The notes under the pieces were generated by a model. That model was not told the DNA's origin. It ran no database searches and was given only the letters and a program-made list of their open reading frames with translations. 64,000 nucleotides of DNA from Longispora fulva. GTDB taxonomy: Bacteria; Actinomycetota; Actinomycetes; Mycobacteriales; Micromonosporaceae. Below, piece after piece: positions 33,069-42,642 of the stretch. Each line of letters begins with the position of its first letter. Position 1 is the first letter of the stretch. A program made the translations under genes and the position numbers. The stretch is taken from NCBI RefSeq assembly GCF_015751905.1, contig NZ_JADOUF010000001.1:4030001-4094000 (forward strand). The letters are read 5' to 3'.

Positions 33069-33136
33069 GTGGCCCCGGGGCGGTGCCCCGGGGCCACAAC
33101 GCGCTACGGACGCCCGGATCACCCGTGTGATCCGGG
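33069..33136. terminator. Two terminator hairpins between convergent phospholipase and M4 genes
   Basis: GTGGCCCCGGGGC (33069-33081) pairs with 33085-33097. CCCGGATCAC (33113-33122) pairs with 33127-33136. The 85-bp gap between the convergent genes is filled by the two stems, one for each direction. Confidence 0.8.
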
Positions 33137-33145
33137 CCGGTTGAG

Positions 33146-35242
33146 CTACCAGCTCAGGGCGAGCGCGGTGTCGTCGATGACGAACGACGTGTACAGCCCG
33201 GCGTCCTCGACACCGGTGAACGTGATGGTCACAGTCGAACCGGCCAGCGACGAGACGTCGACGGACCTGAGCACGAAACCGCCGGCGGCGTTCAGGTTCG
33301 AGTACGTCGCCAGGGTGGTGGAGCCCGCGGTCATAGTCAGCTTGTCGTAGGCCACCGTGGTCGTGGTCTCGGCCGTGTCGATGTGCAGGTACAGGCTCAG
33401 CGTCGCGTGGCACCCGGCCGGGATGGACACCGACTGCGACAGCGTGTCGGTGTGCGCGGAGCCGTAGCCGTCCAGCCACGCCCTCCACTGACCGCCGTGC
33501 GCGGGCTGGACGCTGCCGTCGTTGGAGATGACACCGGAGGCGGCGGTCCACGGCGCGACGCCGGACTCGAAGTCCGGGTTGACGAGCTTCTGGCCCGAGC
33601 AGGTGCCCGAGGACGAGGTCGGACTCGGGCTGGGGCTCGGGCTCGACGTCTTCGTCGGGGTCGGCGACGGGGCGGCGGTGCATGTCGGGTCGTCCACCTG
33701 GGCCGGGACGCTGACGGCGTTCCAGGCGGCCTTGACGGTGTTGAACTCGGTGCAGGTGCTGTTGCCGTAGAGGTTCTTGGCGGCCTGCAGCGTCCAGGTG
33801 CGGTACTTCAGGTACGAGGCGGACGAGGTCTTCATCAGCATCGCGTTGTACAGGATCTTGATCCACTTCTGGACGCCGATGCCTGTGATCGTGGTGCTGT
33901 TGCAGGTCGGGCTGACCGGGCCGCCAGCCGGGTTGGAGCCCATGGCCACCAGGTAGTCCCAGTGGTTGCCGGGGCCGGCGGAGGCGTGCACCTCGCCGTT
34001 GGGGACTGACGACGAGTAGCAGTTCGGGTGGTTGCCCACCAGCGACGGGTTGTACATGTTGCGGATCGGGCCGCTGCCGACCAGGTTGATCTCCTCGCCG
34101 ACGGTCCAGTCCGGAACGTCGTACGGGGCGGGCTGGTTGGAGAAGGCCTCGGTGGCCGCGCCGAAGGAGTCGGCGATCCACTCCTGGGTGCCGTTGCCGG
34201 AGATGCCGCCCGGGGTGTGGTCGTCGATGCCGTGGCCCATCTCGTGGGCGACGACGTCGATCGAGGAGATCCACTCGTTGGCGTTGTTGTGCCCGATCTG
34301 AACCTGCGTGCCGTCGTAGAAGGCGTTGTTCTCGTCGAGGCCGACCCGGATCGGCCACGCGCCACCGTTGCCGTCCATGCCGCTGCGACCCAGCCACTGG
34401 GTCAGCATCTTCGCCTCGGTCTGCGCCGCGAACAGCGCGTCCACGCAGCCGGTCTCCTTGTTGGTGGCCGCGCCGTTGCCCCACATGTCATCCGAGCCGG
34501 AGAACGTGGTGTTGACGTTGAACACCGCTCTCTGACAGGGCAGGTTGGTGATGGTCGGGTCCTTCAACAGGTAGCTGCTGCCCGACTGGGTGGTGTTGAG
34601 GGTCAGCGGGTTCGGGCCGCTGTAGGCGCCGGTACCGGTGCCGTGCGCCACATGCTCCTGAACGTGCAGCACAGCGCCGGTGACCGCGTCGACGTCGACG
34701 GTCTGCCGGGTCGGGCCCTCGGGGTCCCGGCCGTTGACCGTGGACTCCCAGGCCAGCCGGGGAGCCGCGCCCGACGCGTACACCACGAGCTGGGTGCCCT
34801 CCACGGCCGGCGAGATGATCTTTCCCCGGGCGACGGCCTCGGCCGCGTCCCGGGCGACCTGCGGGGTGATCGACAGGTCGCCGATCGCGTGCTCCTGGGC
34901 GACGGAGGCGAACTTCAGCTGACCGAAGTCGTCGGTGGCCAGCACGAAGTCGCCGCCAGTGACCTTGAGACCCTTGTAGGTCCGGTCGAACGCCACGTAC
35001 TGGGTGCCGTTCGAGCCGACCGCGTCGCGCTGGACGAAACTGTCGTCCGCGCTGGCCTTCAGGTAGGACGGCCGGCCGGCGACCAGCGACGCCGTCGACC
35101 GCAACGCGGACGCGTGCGCCGCGGCGGGGGTCGGGGTGACCAGCGAGGGGGCCGGCGCCGTGACGGCGGCGGCGGTGCCGGCCGCGGCGACCGCCACAGC
35201 CATGGCTCCACCCACGGTCAGTAGCCGATGGGAATGCTTCAC
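33146..35242 (-). CDS. Secreted M4 metalloprotease with C-terminal beta-sandwich domain
   Basis: This 698-aa preproprotein has a signal peptide (about 1-27), an FTP-type propeptide (VAFDRTYKGLKVTGGDFVL), and an M4 catalytic domain with HEMGH (His333, Glu334, His337) and the third ligand Glu in TQEWIADSFG. A Ser/Pro/Thr linker (about 540-560) leads to a C-terminal domain of about 135 residues (NPDFESGVAPWTAASG) resembling carbohydrate/proprotein-type binding modules. It is a zinc endopeptidase, probably targeted to a polymer or surface. It differs from the M4 enzyme at 7.6-9.2 kb by the extra module and a diverged HExxH neighbourhood (HGIDDHTPGG), so the two are not a recent duplication. Confidence 0.9.
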   Translation of the reverse strand: MKHSHRLLTVGGAMAVAVAAAGTAAAVTAPAPSLVTPTPAAAHASALRSTASLVAGRPSYLKASADDSFVQRDAVGSNGTQYVAFDRTYKGLKVTGGDFVLATDDFGQLKFASVAQEHAIGDLSITPQVARDAAEAVARGKIISPAVEGTQLVVYASGAAPRLAWESTVNGRDPEGPTRQTVDVDAVTGAVLHVQEHVAHGTGTGAYSGPNPLTLNTTQSGSSYLLKDPTITNLPCQRAVFNVNTTFSGSDDMWGNGAATNKETGCVDALFAAQTEAKMLTQWLGRSGMDGNGGAWPIRVGLDENNAFYDGTQVQIGHNNANEWISSIDVVAHEMGHGIDDHTPGGISGNGTQEWIADSFGAATEAFSNQPAPYDVPDWTVGEEINLVGSGPIRNMYNPSLVGNHPNCYSSSVPNGEVHASAGPGNHWDYLVAMGSNPAGGPVSPTCNSTTITGIGVQKWIKILYNAMLMKTSSASYLKYRTWTLQAAKNLYGNSTCTEFNTVKAAWNAVSVPAQVDDPTCTAAPSPTPTKTSSPSPSPSPTSSSGTCSGQKLVNPDFESGVAPWTAASGVISNDGSVQPAHGGQWRAWLDGYGSAHTDTLSQSVSIPAGCHATLSLYLHIDTAETTTTVAYDKLTMTAGSTTLATYSNLNAAGGFVLRSVDVSSLAGSTVTITFTGVEDAGLYTSFVIDDTALALSW

Positions 35243-35494
35243 GAGTGCTCCTTACGTTCCGGAGCCGGCGTCCTCTTCCGTGGATTGTGGACGCCGGACT
35301 CCGAACAGTGCGAGAGGTGACCACATGGCGCGCGCCGTTGCGCTTCATGTCATACGGACCTGCCGGGAGCCGGGTAGCGCCGAAGCCTTTCCAGCGCTTC
35401 GGGAGGCGCCCATGCCTCTTCGGTCACGGCAAGGGTTGTCGGGCATCGCGCCTGGTGAAGGCCGTATCGGCTCCCCACCGGTTCGGTGACGCCG

Positions 35495-37894
35495 CTAGTT
35501 TCCGCAGGGGCTGACGTTGCGCCAGTTGGCGACGATGGCGGAGACCGGAGCCCCGGTCAGCGTCGACGACCGGTTGCCGACCTCCGCGCACGAGGAACCC
35601 TTCTCCACGTGCCCCCAGTCCCCCAGGGTGAACTTGTAGCTCAGCGCGGCCCCGTTGGCCGGCAACGTCACCTTCCAGTGCGTCGTGTCCACGGCCGTCA
35701 GCGCCATGCCCGCCGCGTCCCAGTCCGGCAGCCCGGTGCCCAGGACGCTGAGGTTGCCGGCCAGGTAGACGGGCCCGGTGGTCCCGGCCGGCACGGTCAC
35801 GGTCACGGTCAGCGAGGTCGAGGCGTAGCGCGCGGCGACGACGGACGGCCGTTCGACCGGGCTCCCCGCGTCGATGGACAGCGCGAGCCGGACGAACTGG
35901 GCCATCGACCAGGCCAGCGGGGCGGCGGAGTCGGTGCCCTCCCCCACCGGGAAGGGAGCACGGTCCCACGCCTGTTCCGGGATCAGGTAGCCGCTGTTGG
36001 CGGAGGCGGCCATGGTCGCGAGGTGGGTGGCGGCGGACCGGCCGGCGAGGAGTTCGTACTCGCCGCGTTCCCCGGACAGCAGCGGCCACAGGCGACCGAT
36101 TCCCCCACTGCCCGTATAAGGCGACCCGTCGGACTTCTCGCCGTACGCGTCGTGGTTGTAGCGGTACCACATGGCGCCGTTGGGAGTGGTGACCTTCAGG
36201 GTCGCGTCGAGTTCCGGGAGGGACGCGAGGATCGTCGGGTCGTCGGCACGCTTGACGCCGAGTCTGACCAGGTCGAGGAAGCCGCCGTCGATGACGTCGC
36301 GCTCGTCCCAGGTGCCGCCGCCCGAGTTGATCTCCAGGGGCTGGCCGTCGTTCGGGTTGCCGTCGCCGTCGACCCGCTCGTAGTAGCGGCCGTCGCCGAG
36401 GTGCCCGGTGGTGGTGAAGGTCTGGGAGTCCAGGGCGTTGCGCCACGCGTCGGCCGTCGTAGCGTACGAACCGTCCCCGCCGAGGGCGGAAGCGCAGACC
36501 AGGCCCGCGATCTCGGCGGCGATGGTCGACGGGGAGTAGCCGGCCTCCTCCTCCCAGCGTTCCTGGGGGCTGTTGGTGCCCCGGGCGCGGAGGAAGTCGG
36601 CGGACTTCCTCAGCCTCGGCCAGGCGTCGGTGCGGCCGAGATGCCAGGCGAGGATGATCGGGTACGCGACCTCGTCGAGCTGCAGGCTGCCCCAGACCGG
36701 GGTGCCGTCGAGCCGGGTGTTCTGCGGGAAGGACCCGTCGGCGCGCTGCTGGACGTTGAGCAGGTAGTCCAGGGAACGGTTCGCGGCGGCGGTGTCGCCG
36801 GCGGCCAGTTGGGCGGTGGCGACCTGGTAGAGGTCGCGGGCCCAGACCGCGTGGTAGCCCGCCGTGCCCGGGTTGTCGGCGTTGATCGCCTGGCCCCACG
36901 GCACGGTGAGCGACGCGACGTTCGCGCCGAGATACGTCTTGTCCTCGTGCGCCTTCAAGGTCATCAACGCCACGTTGTACTGGGTCACCAGCCCCGTGGA
37001 CGTCACGCTCGCCGGGGCGGGGTGCAGCCCCGACAGGTAGGAGTGCCAGCCGTCGGCGTAGGACGTGGCGACCGCCGGGAAGCCCGTGGCCAGGGAACCC
37101 GAGGCGGCGGCGGACGCGGCGGACCGGTCGGGTCCGAAGGCGAGGGCGAGGGTGAAGGTGGTGTCCGTGCCGACCGGCACCTGGCCGAACTGGACCAGGT
37201 TGCCGGGGGTGGGGGCGGAGTCGTAGGTGGCGTCCAGCACGTGGTTGGCGCGCAGGTCGACGTAGCCGTCCGAGGACGTGCCGCTGTAGCCGCTGGTCAG
37301 GGCCGTGAAGCCGGTGGAGACCGCGAGGGCGCTGGACACCGGGCCGTCGCTGGCGACGAGCTGGCCGGCGGAGGTGGCCCCGGTGTCGCCCATCCCGGAG
37401 TTGTTCAGGGACGGGTTGTAGAGGACGTAGAGCTGGAGCGGGCCGCCCGAGGTGACCTGGAACCTCGTCCGGAGCAGCATCGTCTGCCGGGCCGGGTCCG
37501 TGGCGTAACTCTTAATGATCTTGTATTTGCCGCTCTTGGCGGTGTTGACCTGGTCGTAGCTGAGGGACCGCTGGTCGGTGAGCGTGGTGGTGTGGTTCGT
37601 CGCGTCGCGCTCCAGCTCGGTGAACGTCGCCCCGTCACTGACCACGAACTGCAGGTCCTGGACGTTAGCGGTGTCGACCTGTGGGTAGTAGATCTCGTGG
37701 GTGACGCCCTGGCCGAGGGTGAACCAGACCTTCGAGCCGGTCGTGGCCGAGGTGCCCAGGCCGTCCTTCGCGCCGGTGGTCCAGGCCGAGCCCGTGCCGG
37801 GTGCTCCGGGGGCGACGGCGGCATAGGCCGGGGTGGGGCCCAGCAGCGCCGCGCCGAGCGCGACGACCAGAGGTAGGGCCGTGCGGGTTCGCAT
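35495..37894 (-). CDS. Secreted GH15 glucoamylase with C-terminal starch-binding domain
   Basis: This 799-aa protein has a Sec signal (about 1-26), an N-terminal GH15 beta-sandwich (about 30-290), an (alpha/alpha)6 catalytic domain (about 310-680) with GYHAVWARDLYQVATA, QLDEVAYPIILAW and YLIPEQAWDR (catalytic Glu region), and a C-terminal CBM20-like domain (about 700-799; VYLAGNLSVLGTGLPDWD). It releases glucose from alpha-glucans outside the cell. ATG 37894 is chosen because GGAG lies about 6 nt upstream; ATG 37906 is an alternative. It is divergent from the sugar ABC operon, so glucose or xylose-type uptake may follow. The 252 bp between 35243 and 35494 shows no recognisable feature. Confidence 0.9.
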   Translation of the reverse strand: MRTRTALPLVVALGAALLGPTPAYAAVAPGAPGTGSAWTTGAKDGLGTSATTGSKVWFTLGQGVTHEIYYPQVDTANVQDLQFVVSDGATFTELERDATNHTTTLTDQRSLSYDQVNTAKSGKYKIIKSYATDPARQTMLLRTRFQVTSGGPLQLYVLYNPSLNNSGMGDTGATSAGQLVASDGPVSSALAVSTGFTALTSGYSGTSSDGYVDLRANHVLDATYDSAPTPGNLVQFGQVPVGTDTTFTLALAFGPDRSAASAAASGSLATGFPAVATSYADGWHSYLSGLHPAPASVTSTGLVTQYNVALMTLKAHEDKTYLGANVASLTVPWGQAINADNPGTAGYHAVWARDLYQVATAQLAAGDTAAANRSLDYLLNVQQRADGSFPQNTRLDGTPVWGSLQLDEVAYPIILAWHLGRTDAWPRLRKSADFLRARGTNSPQERWEEEAGYSPSTIAAEIAGLVCASALGGDGSYATTADAWRNALDSQTFTTTGHLGDGRYYERVDGDGNPNDGQPLEINSGGGTWDERDVIDGGFLDLVRLGVKRADDPTILASLPELDATLKVTTPNGAMWYRYNHDAYGEKSDGSPYTGSGGIGRLWPLLSGERGEYELLAGRSAATHLATMAASANSGYLIPEQAWDRAPFPVGEGTDSAAPLAWSMAQFVRLALSIDAGSPVERPSVVAARYASTSLTVTVTVPAGTTGPVYLAGNLSVLGTGLPDWDAAGMALTAVDTTHWKVTLPANGAALSYKFTLGDWGHVEKGSSCAEVGNRSSTLTGAPVSAIVANWRNVSPCGN

Positions 37895-38127
37895 AGCGTT
37901 CTCCATCCGGGGGGTGATGGTTGCGCCGCAGAACATATTGCACTTTCGATACGTTGGCTACCCCTCGACAGCGCCAACTTCACCAGCAGGCAACAAACGC
38001 GAAACGTCCTTCAGGAGGTGGGGATGTCCCATCTTGGTCATGGGATGTTTCGGATCCGTTTCCGAATCGTTATTCAGAGCAACGTTAGTTCTCCTCGGTT
38101 CGGCTGGTGTCAGGCGTCACAGGGGCC

Positions 38128-38148
38128 TATGTTGTCGGCAGCAACATA
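38128..38148. promoter_or_regulatory. Candidate ROK-repressor operator upstream of the sugar ABC operon
   Basis: TATGTTG (38128-38134) and CAACATA (38142-38148) form a perfect 7-bp inverted repeat around TCGGCAG, 54 bp before the substrate-binding protein start. The operon ends with a ROK-family repressor, whose operators are inverted repeats of this kind. The pairing of protein and site is inferred. Confidence 0.5.
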
Positions 38149-38202
38149 TCCCCCCGCAGCGCCGGGCCTCACCCGACGCGACCTCATGAAAGGACCCGAG
38201 CA

Positions 38203-39291
38203 ATGCGCAAGGGACTCCTGGGCTTCACGACCGCCTGCGCGGTGCTGGCCCTCGGCCTGACCGGCTGTGGCGGCGGCTCCGGCGACAAGAAGGCCGACGC
38301 GAAGAAGCCGAAGATCGGCGTCATCCTCCCCGACAGCAAGACGTCGGCCCGGTGGGAGACGGCGGACCGCAAGTACCTGACGGAGGCGTTCAAGTCCGCC
38401 GGGGTCGACTACGACATCCAAAACGCCCAGGGCGACAAGAACGCGTTCCAGACCATCGCCGACCAGATGATCACGAACGGCGCGACGGTCCTCATGATCG
38501 TCAACCTGGACTCCGGTACCGGCAAGGCCGTCCTCGACAAGGCCAGGACGCAGGGCGTCGCGACCATCGACTACGACCGGCTCACGCTCGGCGGCGGCGC
38601 GCAGTTCTACGTCAGCTTCGACAACGTCGCGGTGGGCAAGCTCCAGGGCGAGGGCCTCGGCAAGTGCCTGACCGCCATGAACGCCGCCAAGCCGATCATC
38701 GCCGAGCTCAACGGCGGGCCGACGGACAACAACGCCGCCCTGTTCAAGAGCGGCTACGACGCGGTGCTGGACCCGAAGTACAAGTCGGGCGACTACGTCA
38801 AGGGTCCGGACCAGTCCGTGCCCGACTGGGACAACACCCAGGCCGGCACCATCTTCGAGCAGATGCTGACCAGTCAGCCGAAGATCGGCGGCGTGCTCGC
38901 CGCCAACGACGGGCTCGGCAACGCCGCGATCTCCGTCCTGAAGAAGAACAAGCTCAACGGCAAGGTCCCGGTCACCGGCCAGGACGCCACCGTGCAGGGC
39001 CTGCAGAACATCCTCGCCGGCGACCAGTGCATGACCGTCTACAAGGCGATCAAGCAGGAGGCCGACGCCGCCTCGAAGCTCGCGATCAGCCTCGCCAAGG
39101 GTGAGAAGGGTTCCGCCTCCCAGACGATCAAGGACCCGACCGCCGGCAAGGACGTCCCGTCCGTGCTGCTCACCCCGCAGGCGATCTTCAAGGACAGCGT
39201 CAAGGACGTCGTCGCCGACGGCTTCGTGACCAAGGCCGAGCTGTGCACCGCCGACTTCGCCGCCCTGTGCGACGCGGCAGGCGTCAAGTAG
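38203..39291 (+). CDS. Sugar ABC transporter substrate-binding lipoprotein (XylF-like)
   Basis: This 362-aa protein is exported and lipidated: the signal peptide ends in LTGC (lipobox Cys near residue 21). The body is a type I periplasmic-binding fold of the xylose/ribose group (KIGVILPDSKTSARWETADR; VLMIVNLDSGTGKAVLDKA; ATIDYDRLTLGGGAQFYVS). It captures a monosaccharide, most likely xylose or a related sugar, and delivers it to the permease. ATG 38203 has AAAGGA upstream. A GC-rich hairpin follows the gene, which would raise its expression relative to the ATPase and permease. Confidence 0.9.
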   Translation: MRKGLLGFTTACAVLALGLTGCGGGSGDKKADAKKPKIGVILPDSKTSARWETADRKYLTEAFKSAGVDYDIQNAQGDKNAFQTIADQMITNGATVLMIVNLDSGTGKAVLDKARTQGVATIDYDRLTLGGGAQFYVSFDNVAVGKLQGEGLGKCLTAMNAAKPIIAELNGGPTDNNAALFKSGYDAVLDPKYKSGDYVKGPDQSVPDWDNTQAGTIFEQMLTSQPKIGGVLAANDGLGNAAISVLKKNKLNGKVPVTGQDATVQGLQNILAGDQCMTVYKAIKQEADAASKLAISLAKGEKGSASQTIKDPTAGKDVPSVLLTPQAIFKDSVKDVVADGFVTKAELCTADFAALCDAAGVK

Positions 39292-39305
39292 CAACCCCGT
39301 GGGCA

Positions 39306-39331
39306 GGCCCCCTCGCGTCCGCGGGGGGGCC
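39306..39331 (+). terminator. Intercistronic hairpin after the binding-protein gene
   Basis: GGCCCCCTCGC (39306-39316) pairs with 39321-39331 (one G-U), in the 58-bp gap before the ATPase gene. It probably stabilises the upstream message or attenuates readthrough. Confidence 0.6.
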
Positions 39332-39349
39332 ATCACTAGAGGAGCCGTT

Positions 39350-40105
39350 ATGCAGCCCGTGGTGGAACTCCGTGGGATCAACAAGAGTTTCGGAGCGGTG
39401 CACGTCCTGCGGGACGTGGACTTCTCCGCCTATCCCGGGGAGGTGACCGCGCTCGTCGGCGACAACGGGGCCGGCAAGTCGACCCTGGTCAAGTGCATGG
39501 GTGGCATCCACCCGATCGACTCGGGCGACTACCTGTTCGAGGGCCGGCCGGTGCACGTGCACAGCCCCCGCGACGCCGGGGCGCTCGGCGTCGAGATCGT
39601 CTACCAGGACCTGGCCCTGTGCGAGAACCTCGACATCGTCGAGAACATGTTCCTCGGCCGGGAGAACACCAAGGGCCTGATCCTCGACGAGCCCTCGATG
39701 GAGCAGCTCGCCACCGAGACCCTCGCCGGCCTGTCGGTGCGGACCGTGCGGTCCATCCGGCAGAAGGTGTCGAGCCTGTCCGGCGGGCAGCGGCAGACCG
39801 TCGCCATCGCCAAGGCCGTGCTGTGGAACAGCAAGGTCGTCGTCCTCGACGAGCCCACCGCCGCGCTCGGCGTCGCCCAGACCGCCCAGGTGCTCGAGCT
39901 GGTCCGCCGGCTCGCCGACAACGGGCTGGCGGTCGTCCTCATCTCGCACAACATGAACGACGTGTTCGCGGTGGCCGACCGGATCGCCGCGTTGTACCTC
40001 GGCCGGATGGCCGCCCAGGTCAAGGCGTCGGATGTCACCCACAGCCAGGTCGTCCAGCTGATCACCGCCGGTAGCGCGGCGGACATGAACGGAGCTTCGT
40101 CGTGA
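39350..40105 (+). CDS. Sugar ABC transporter ATPase (single nucleotide-binding domain)
   Basis: This 251-aa cytoplasmic ATPase has Walker A VGDNGAGKSTLVK, signature LSGGQRQTVAIAKA, Walker B VVVLDEPTAALG and the switch His in VLISHNM. XylG/RbsA proteins usually have two fused domains of about 500 residues; this one has one, as is common in actinobacterial carbohydrate-uptake-2 systems, so it must act as a homodimer. GAGGAG precedes ATG 39350. The stop overlaps the permease GTG. Confidence 0.9.
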   Translation: MQPVVELRGINKSFGAVHVLRDVDFSAYPGEVTALVGDNGAGKSTLVKCMGGIHPIDSGDYLFEGRPVHVHSPRDAGALGVEIVYQDLALCENLDIVENMFLGRENTKGLILDEPSMEQLATETLAGLSVRTVRSIRQKVSSLSGGQRQTVAIAKAVLWNSKVVVLDEPTAALGVAQTAQVLELVRRLADNGLAVVLISHNMNDVFAVADRIAALYLGRMAAQVKASDVTHSQVVQLITAGSAADMNGASS

Positions 40106-41334
40106 CCACCACCGAGACCGCCCAGGAGAGCACCTTCTCTCCGGTGCAGGCGTACCTGGACAAGGTGCGCGGCGGGGACATGGGCGCCCTGCCCGCCGTG
40201 TTCGGCCTCCTCGTGCTGTGCACGGCCTTCACCGTCCTGCGCCCGGTGTTCCTCACCCCGGGCAACCTGGCGAACCTGTTCACCCAGGGCGCCGCCGTGA
40301 CCGTGATCGCCATGGGCCTCGTGTTCGTGCTGCTGCTCGGCGAGATCGACCTGTCCGCCGGGTACACCAGCGGGGTGTGCGCCGCCGTCCTCGCCGTGCT
40401 GCTCACCAACCACGGCGTGCCGTGGTACCTCGCCGTGCTGGCCTGCCTGGTCACCGGCGTGATCATCGGCTTCACCCTGGGCTTCCTGCGGGCGAAGGTC
40501 GGCATTCCGTCGTTCGTGGTGACGCTGGCGGCGTTCCTGGCGTTCCAGGGCATCGCGCTGCTGCTGGTCAAGGGCGGGGCGAACATCTCGATCCGGGACA
40601 CCGTGATCCTGTCGATCGCGAACAAGAACGTCCCGCCGCTGATCGGCTGGCTGCTGGCCGCCGGGTGCGTGGCCGGGTACGCGATCGTGCAGCTCGTCCG
40701 CGCCAACAACCGGGCCCGCCTTGGGCTGACCCGCACCCCGGTCGCGCTGGTCGCCGCCCGGATCATCGGCCTGGCGGCCCTCCTCGGGGTCGGCGTCTGG
40801 GTGCTCAACCTCGAACGCAGCCGCAACGCGGCGTTCGTGTCGCTCAAGGGCATTCCGATCGTGGTGCCCCTGATCGCCGTTCTGCTGGTCGTGGGCACGT
40901 TCGTCCTCGCCCGCACGAAGTACGGCCGGCACCTCTACGCCGTCGGCGGCAACGCCGAGGCCGCCCGCCGCGCCGGTATCAACGTGGACCTGATGCGGAT
41001 GTCCGTGTTCGCCGTGTGTTCGACCATGGCGGCGATCGGCGGCATCATCGCGGCGTCGCGGGCCAACTCGGTCGACCCGAACACCGGCGGCAGCACCGTG
41101 CTGCTGCTCGCGGTCGGCGCGGCCGTGATCGGCGGCACCAGCCTGTTCGGCGGCAAGGGCCGGGTCCTCGACGCCGTCCTCGGCGGGGCCGTGGTCGCCG
41201 TCATCGAGAACGGGATGGGGCTGCTGGGCTACAGCGCCGGCGTGAAGTACGTGGTCACCGGGCTCGTTCTGCTGCTCGCGGCCGGGGTCGACGCCCTGTC
41301 CCGCCGACGGGGTTCCGTCGCCGGATTGCGCTGA
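40102..41334 (+). CDS. Sugar ABC transporter permease (XylH-like)
   Basis: This 410-aa permease of the ribose/xylose family has about ten hydrophobic helices. Motifs include GEIDLSAGYTSGVCAAV and the EAA-like cytoplasmic loop ARRAGINVDLMRMSVF. The C-terminal half has GGTSLFGGKGRVLDAVLGG, typical of XylH. It starts at GTG 40102 (4-nt overlap with the ATPase) and presumably works as a homodimer with the ATPase and XylF-like protein. Confidence 0.9.
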   Translation: MTTTETAQESTFSPVQAYLDKVRGGDMGALPAVFGLLVLCTAFTVLRPVFLTPGNLANLFTQGAAVTVIAMGLVFVLLLGEIDLSAGYTSGVCAAVLAVLLTNHGVPWYLAVLACLVTGVIIGFTLGFLRAKVGIPSFVVTLAAFLAFQGIALLLVKGGANISIRDTVILSIANKNVPPLIGWLLAAGCVAGYAIVQLVRANNRARLGLTRTPVALVAARIIGLAALLGVGVWVLNLERSRNAAFVSLKGIPIVVPLIAVLLVVGTFVLARTKYGRHLYAVGGNAEAARRAGINVDLMRMSVFAVCSTMAAIGGIIAASRANSVDPNTGGSTVLLLAVGAAVIGGTSLFGGKGRVLDAVLGGAVVAVIENGMGLLGYSAGVKYVVTGLVLLLAAGVDALSRRRGSVAGLR

Positions 41335-41363
41335 GTAGTCGAGTCGACGGAGAATCCGAGCAC

Positions 41364-42542
41364 ATGCGCGCAGGACCGAGCCAGGAGGAGATCCGCAGGT
41401 ACAACCTCGGATCTCTGCTCCGGCACGTCCATGTGCTGGGCCCGACCTCGCGGGCCCAGCTCACGGCACTCATGGGGCTCAACCGCAGCACCATCGGCGC
41501 GCTGACGGCCGACCTGGTGGCCGCCGACCTGGTCCGTGAGGAGCTGCCCCGCGACCGCCAGGGGGCCGGGCGGCCCTCGCTGGTGGTGCGGCCGGTGTCC
41601 GAGCGGATCCACGTGTACGCCTTCCACGTCGGCGTCGACCGGGTCGTCGCCGCCCGGGTGGGTCTCGGCTGCGTGGTCCTCGACCGCCGGGAGATGATCC
41701 ACCCCCGGGGCGCGTTCAGCCCCGATGACGTGTTGCGCACGGTCACCGGCTTCGTGGAGCAGATGCGCCGTTCCGTCCCGGCGGACGGCACGTGCGTCGG
41801 GGCCGGCGCGTCGGTGTCCGGCCTGGTCCGGCACGTCGACGGCATGGTCAGCTTCGGCCCCAACCTGGGCTGGCGGGACGAGCCGTTCGGCGACCGGCTG
41901 TCCGGCATCGTCGGTGAACGGGTCATGGTCGGCAACGACGCGGACCTCAGCGCCCTGGCCGAGCACCTGCGGGGCGTGGCCGCCGGCTCGGACGACGTCG
42001 TCTACCTGCACGGCGACGTGGGCATCGGCGGCGGCATCATCGTGGCGGGCCGATTACTCGGCGGCCACGAGGGCTACGGCGGCGAGGTCGGCCACATGGT
42101 CGTCAACCCGTCCGGCGGGCCGTGCGGCTGCGGTTCGCGGGGCTGCTGGGAGACCGAGATCGGCGAGCGGGCCCTGCTGGAGGCCGCCGGCCGCTCCCCC
42201 GACGACGGCCGGCAGGGGGTCTCGGCGCTGATCGACTCGGCGTCCCGGGGCGACGCGGACGCCCAGGAGGCGCTGCGCCGGGTCGGGGACTGGCTCGGCT
42301 TCGGGGTCGCGAACCTGGTCAACATCTTCAACCCGCAGACCGTGGTGTTCGGCGGGCACCTGCGCGACGTGTATCTCGCCTCGGCCGCGCAGGTCCGGGG
42401 CCGGCTGAACCGGATGGGCCTGCACGCGTCCCGCGAGCCGGTGAAGCTGCGCACGCCGGCGCTCGGCGAGGACCTGCCGCTGATCGGCGCCGCCGAACTG
42501 GCCTTCACCCGCCTCCTCGACGACCCGCTGGGCACACCCTAA
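41364..42542 (+). CDS. ROK-family transcriptional repressor
   Basis: This 392-aa regulator has an N-terminal winged helix (about 10-70; TSRAQLTALMGLNRSTIGAL) and a C-terminal ROK sugar-kinase fold. The zinc motif is CGCGSRGCWE, and the sugar-binding GHEGYGGEVGHM matches the ExGH pattern. XylR-type ROK repressors release operators on binding the sugar. It lies 29 bp after the permease, suggesting the operon encodes its own sensor. The inverted repeat at 38128-38148 is the likely target. Confidence 0.9.
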   Translation: MRAGPSQEEIRRYNLGSLLRHVHVLGPTSRAQLTALMGLNRSTIGALTADLVAADLVREELPRDRQGAGRPSLVVRPVSERIHVYAFHVGVDRVVAARVGLGCVVLDRREMIHPRGAFSPDDVLRTVTGFVEQMRRSVPADGTCVGAGASVSGLVRHVDGMVSFGPNLGWRDEPFGDRLSGIVGERVMVGNDADLSALAEHLRGVAAGSDDVVYLHGDVGIGGGIIVAGRLLGGHEGYGGEVGHMVVNPSGGPCGCGSRGCWETEIGERALLEAAGRSPDDGRQGVSALIDSASRGDADAQEALRRVGDWLGFGVANLVNIFNPQTVVFGGHLRDVYLASAAQVRGRLNRMGLHASREPVKLRTPALGEDLPLIGAAELAFTRLLDDPLGTP

Positions 42543-42590
42543 AAACCCAGTTCATACGGTTACGCCGCGTCTCTCCCGCGGCGCGAGGAG

Positions 42591-42628
42591 CCGGCGGCCG
42601 TCCTCTGGGAGGTGTGAACGGCCGCCGG
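42591..42628. terminator. Bidirectional terminator after the ROK gene
   Basis: CCGGCGGCCGT (42591-42601) pairs with ACGGCCGCCGG (42618-42628) between the convergent ROK gene and the membrane-anchored protein gene. Confidence 0.7.
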
Positions 42629-42642
42629 TCCCCTCAGTCACG

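Noticed and set aside
33146-35242. The two M4 proteases as a recent duplication
   Set aside because: Motif contexts, pro-regions and C-terminal modules differ too much.
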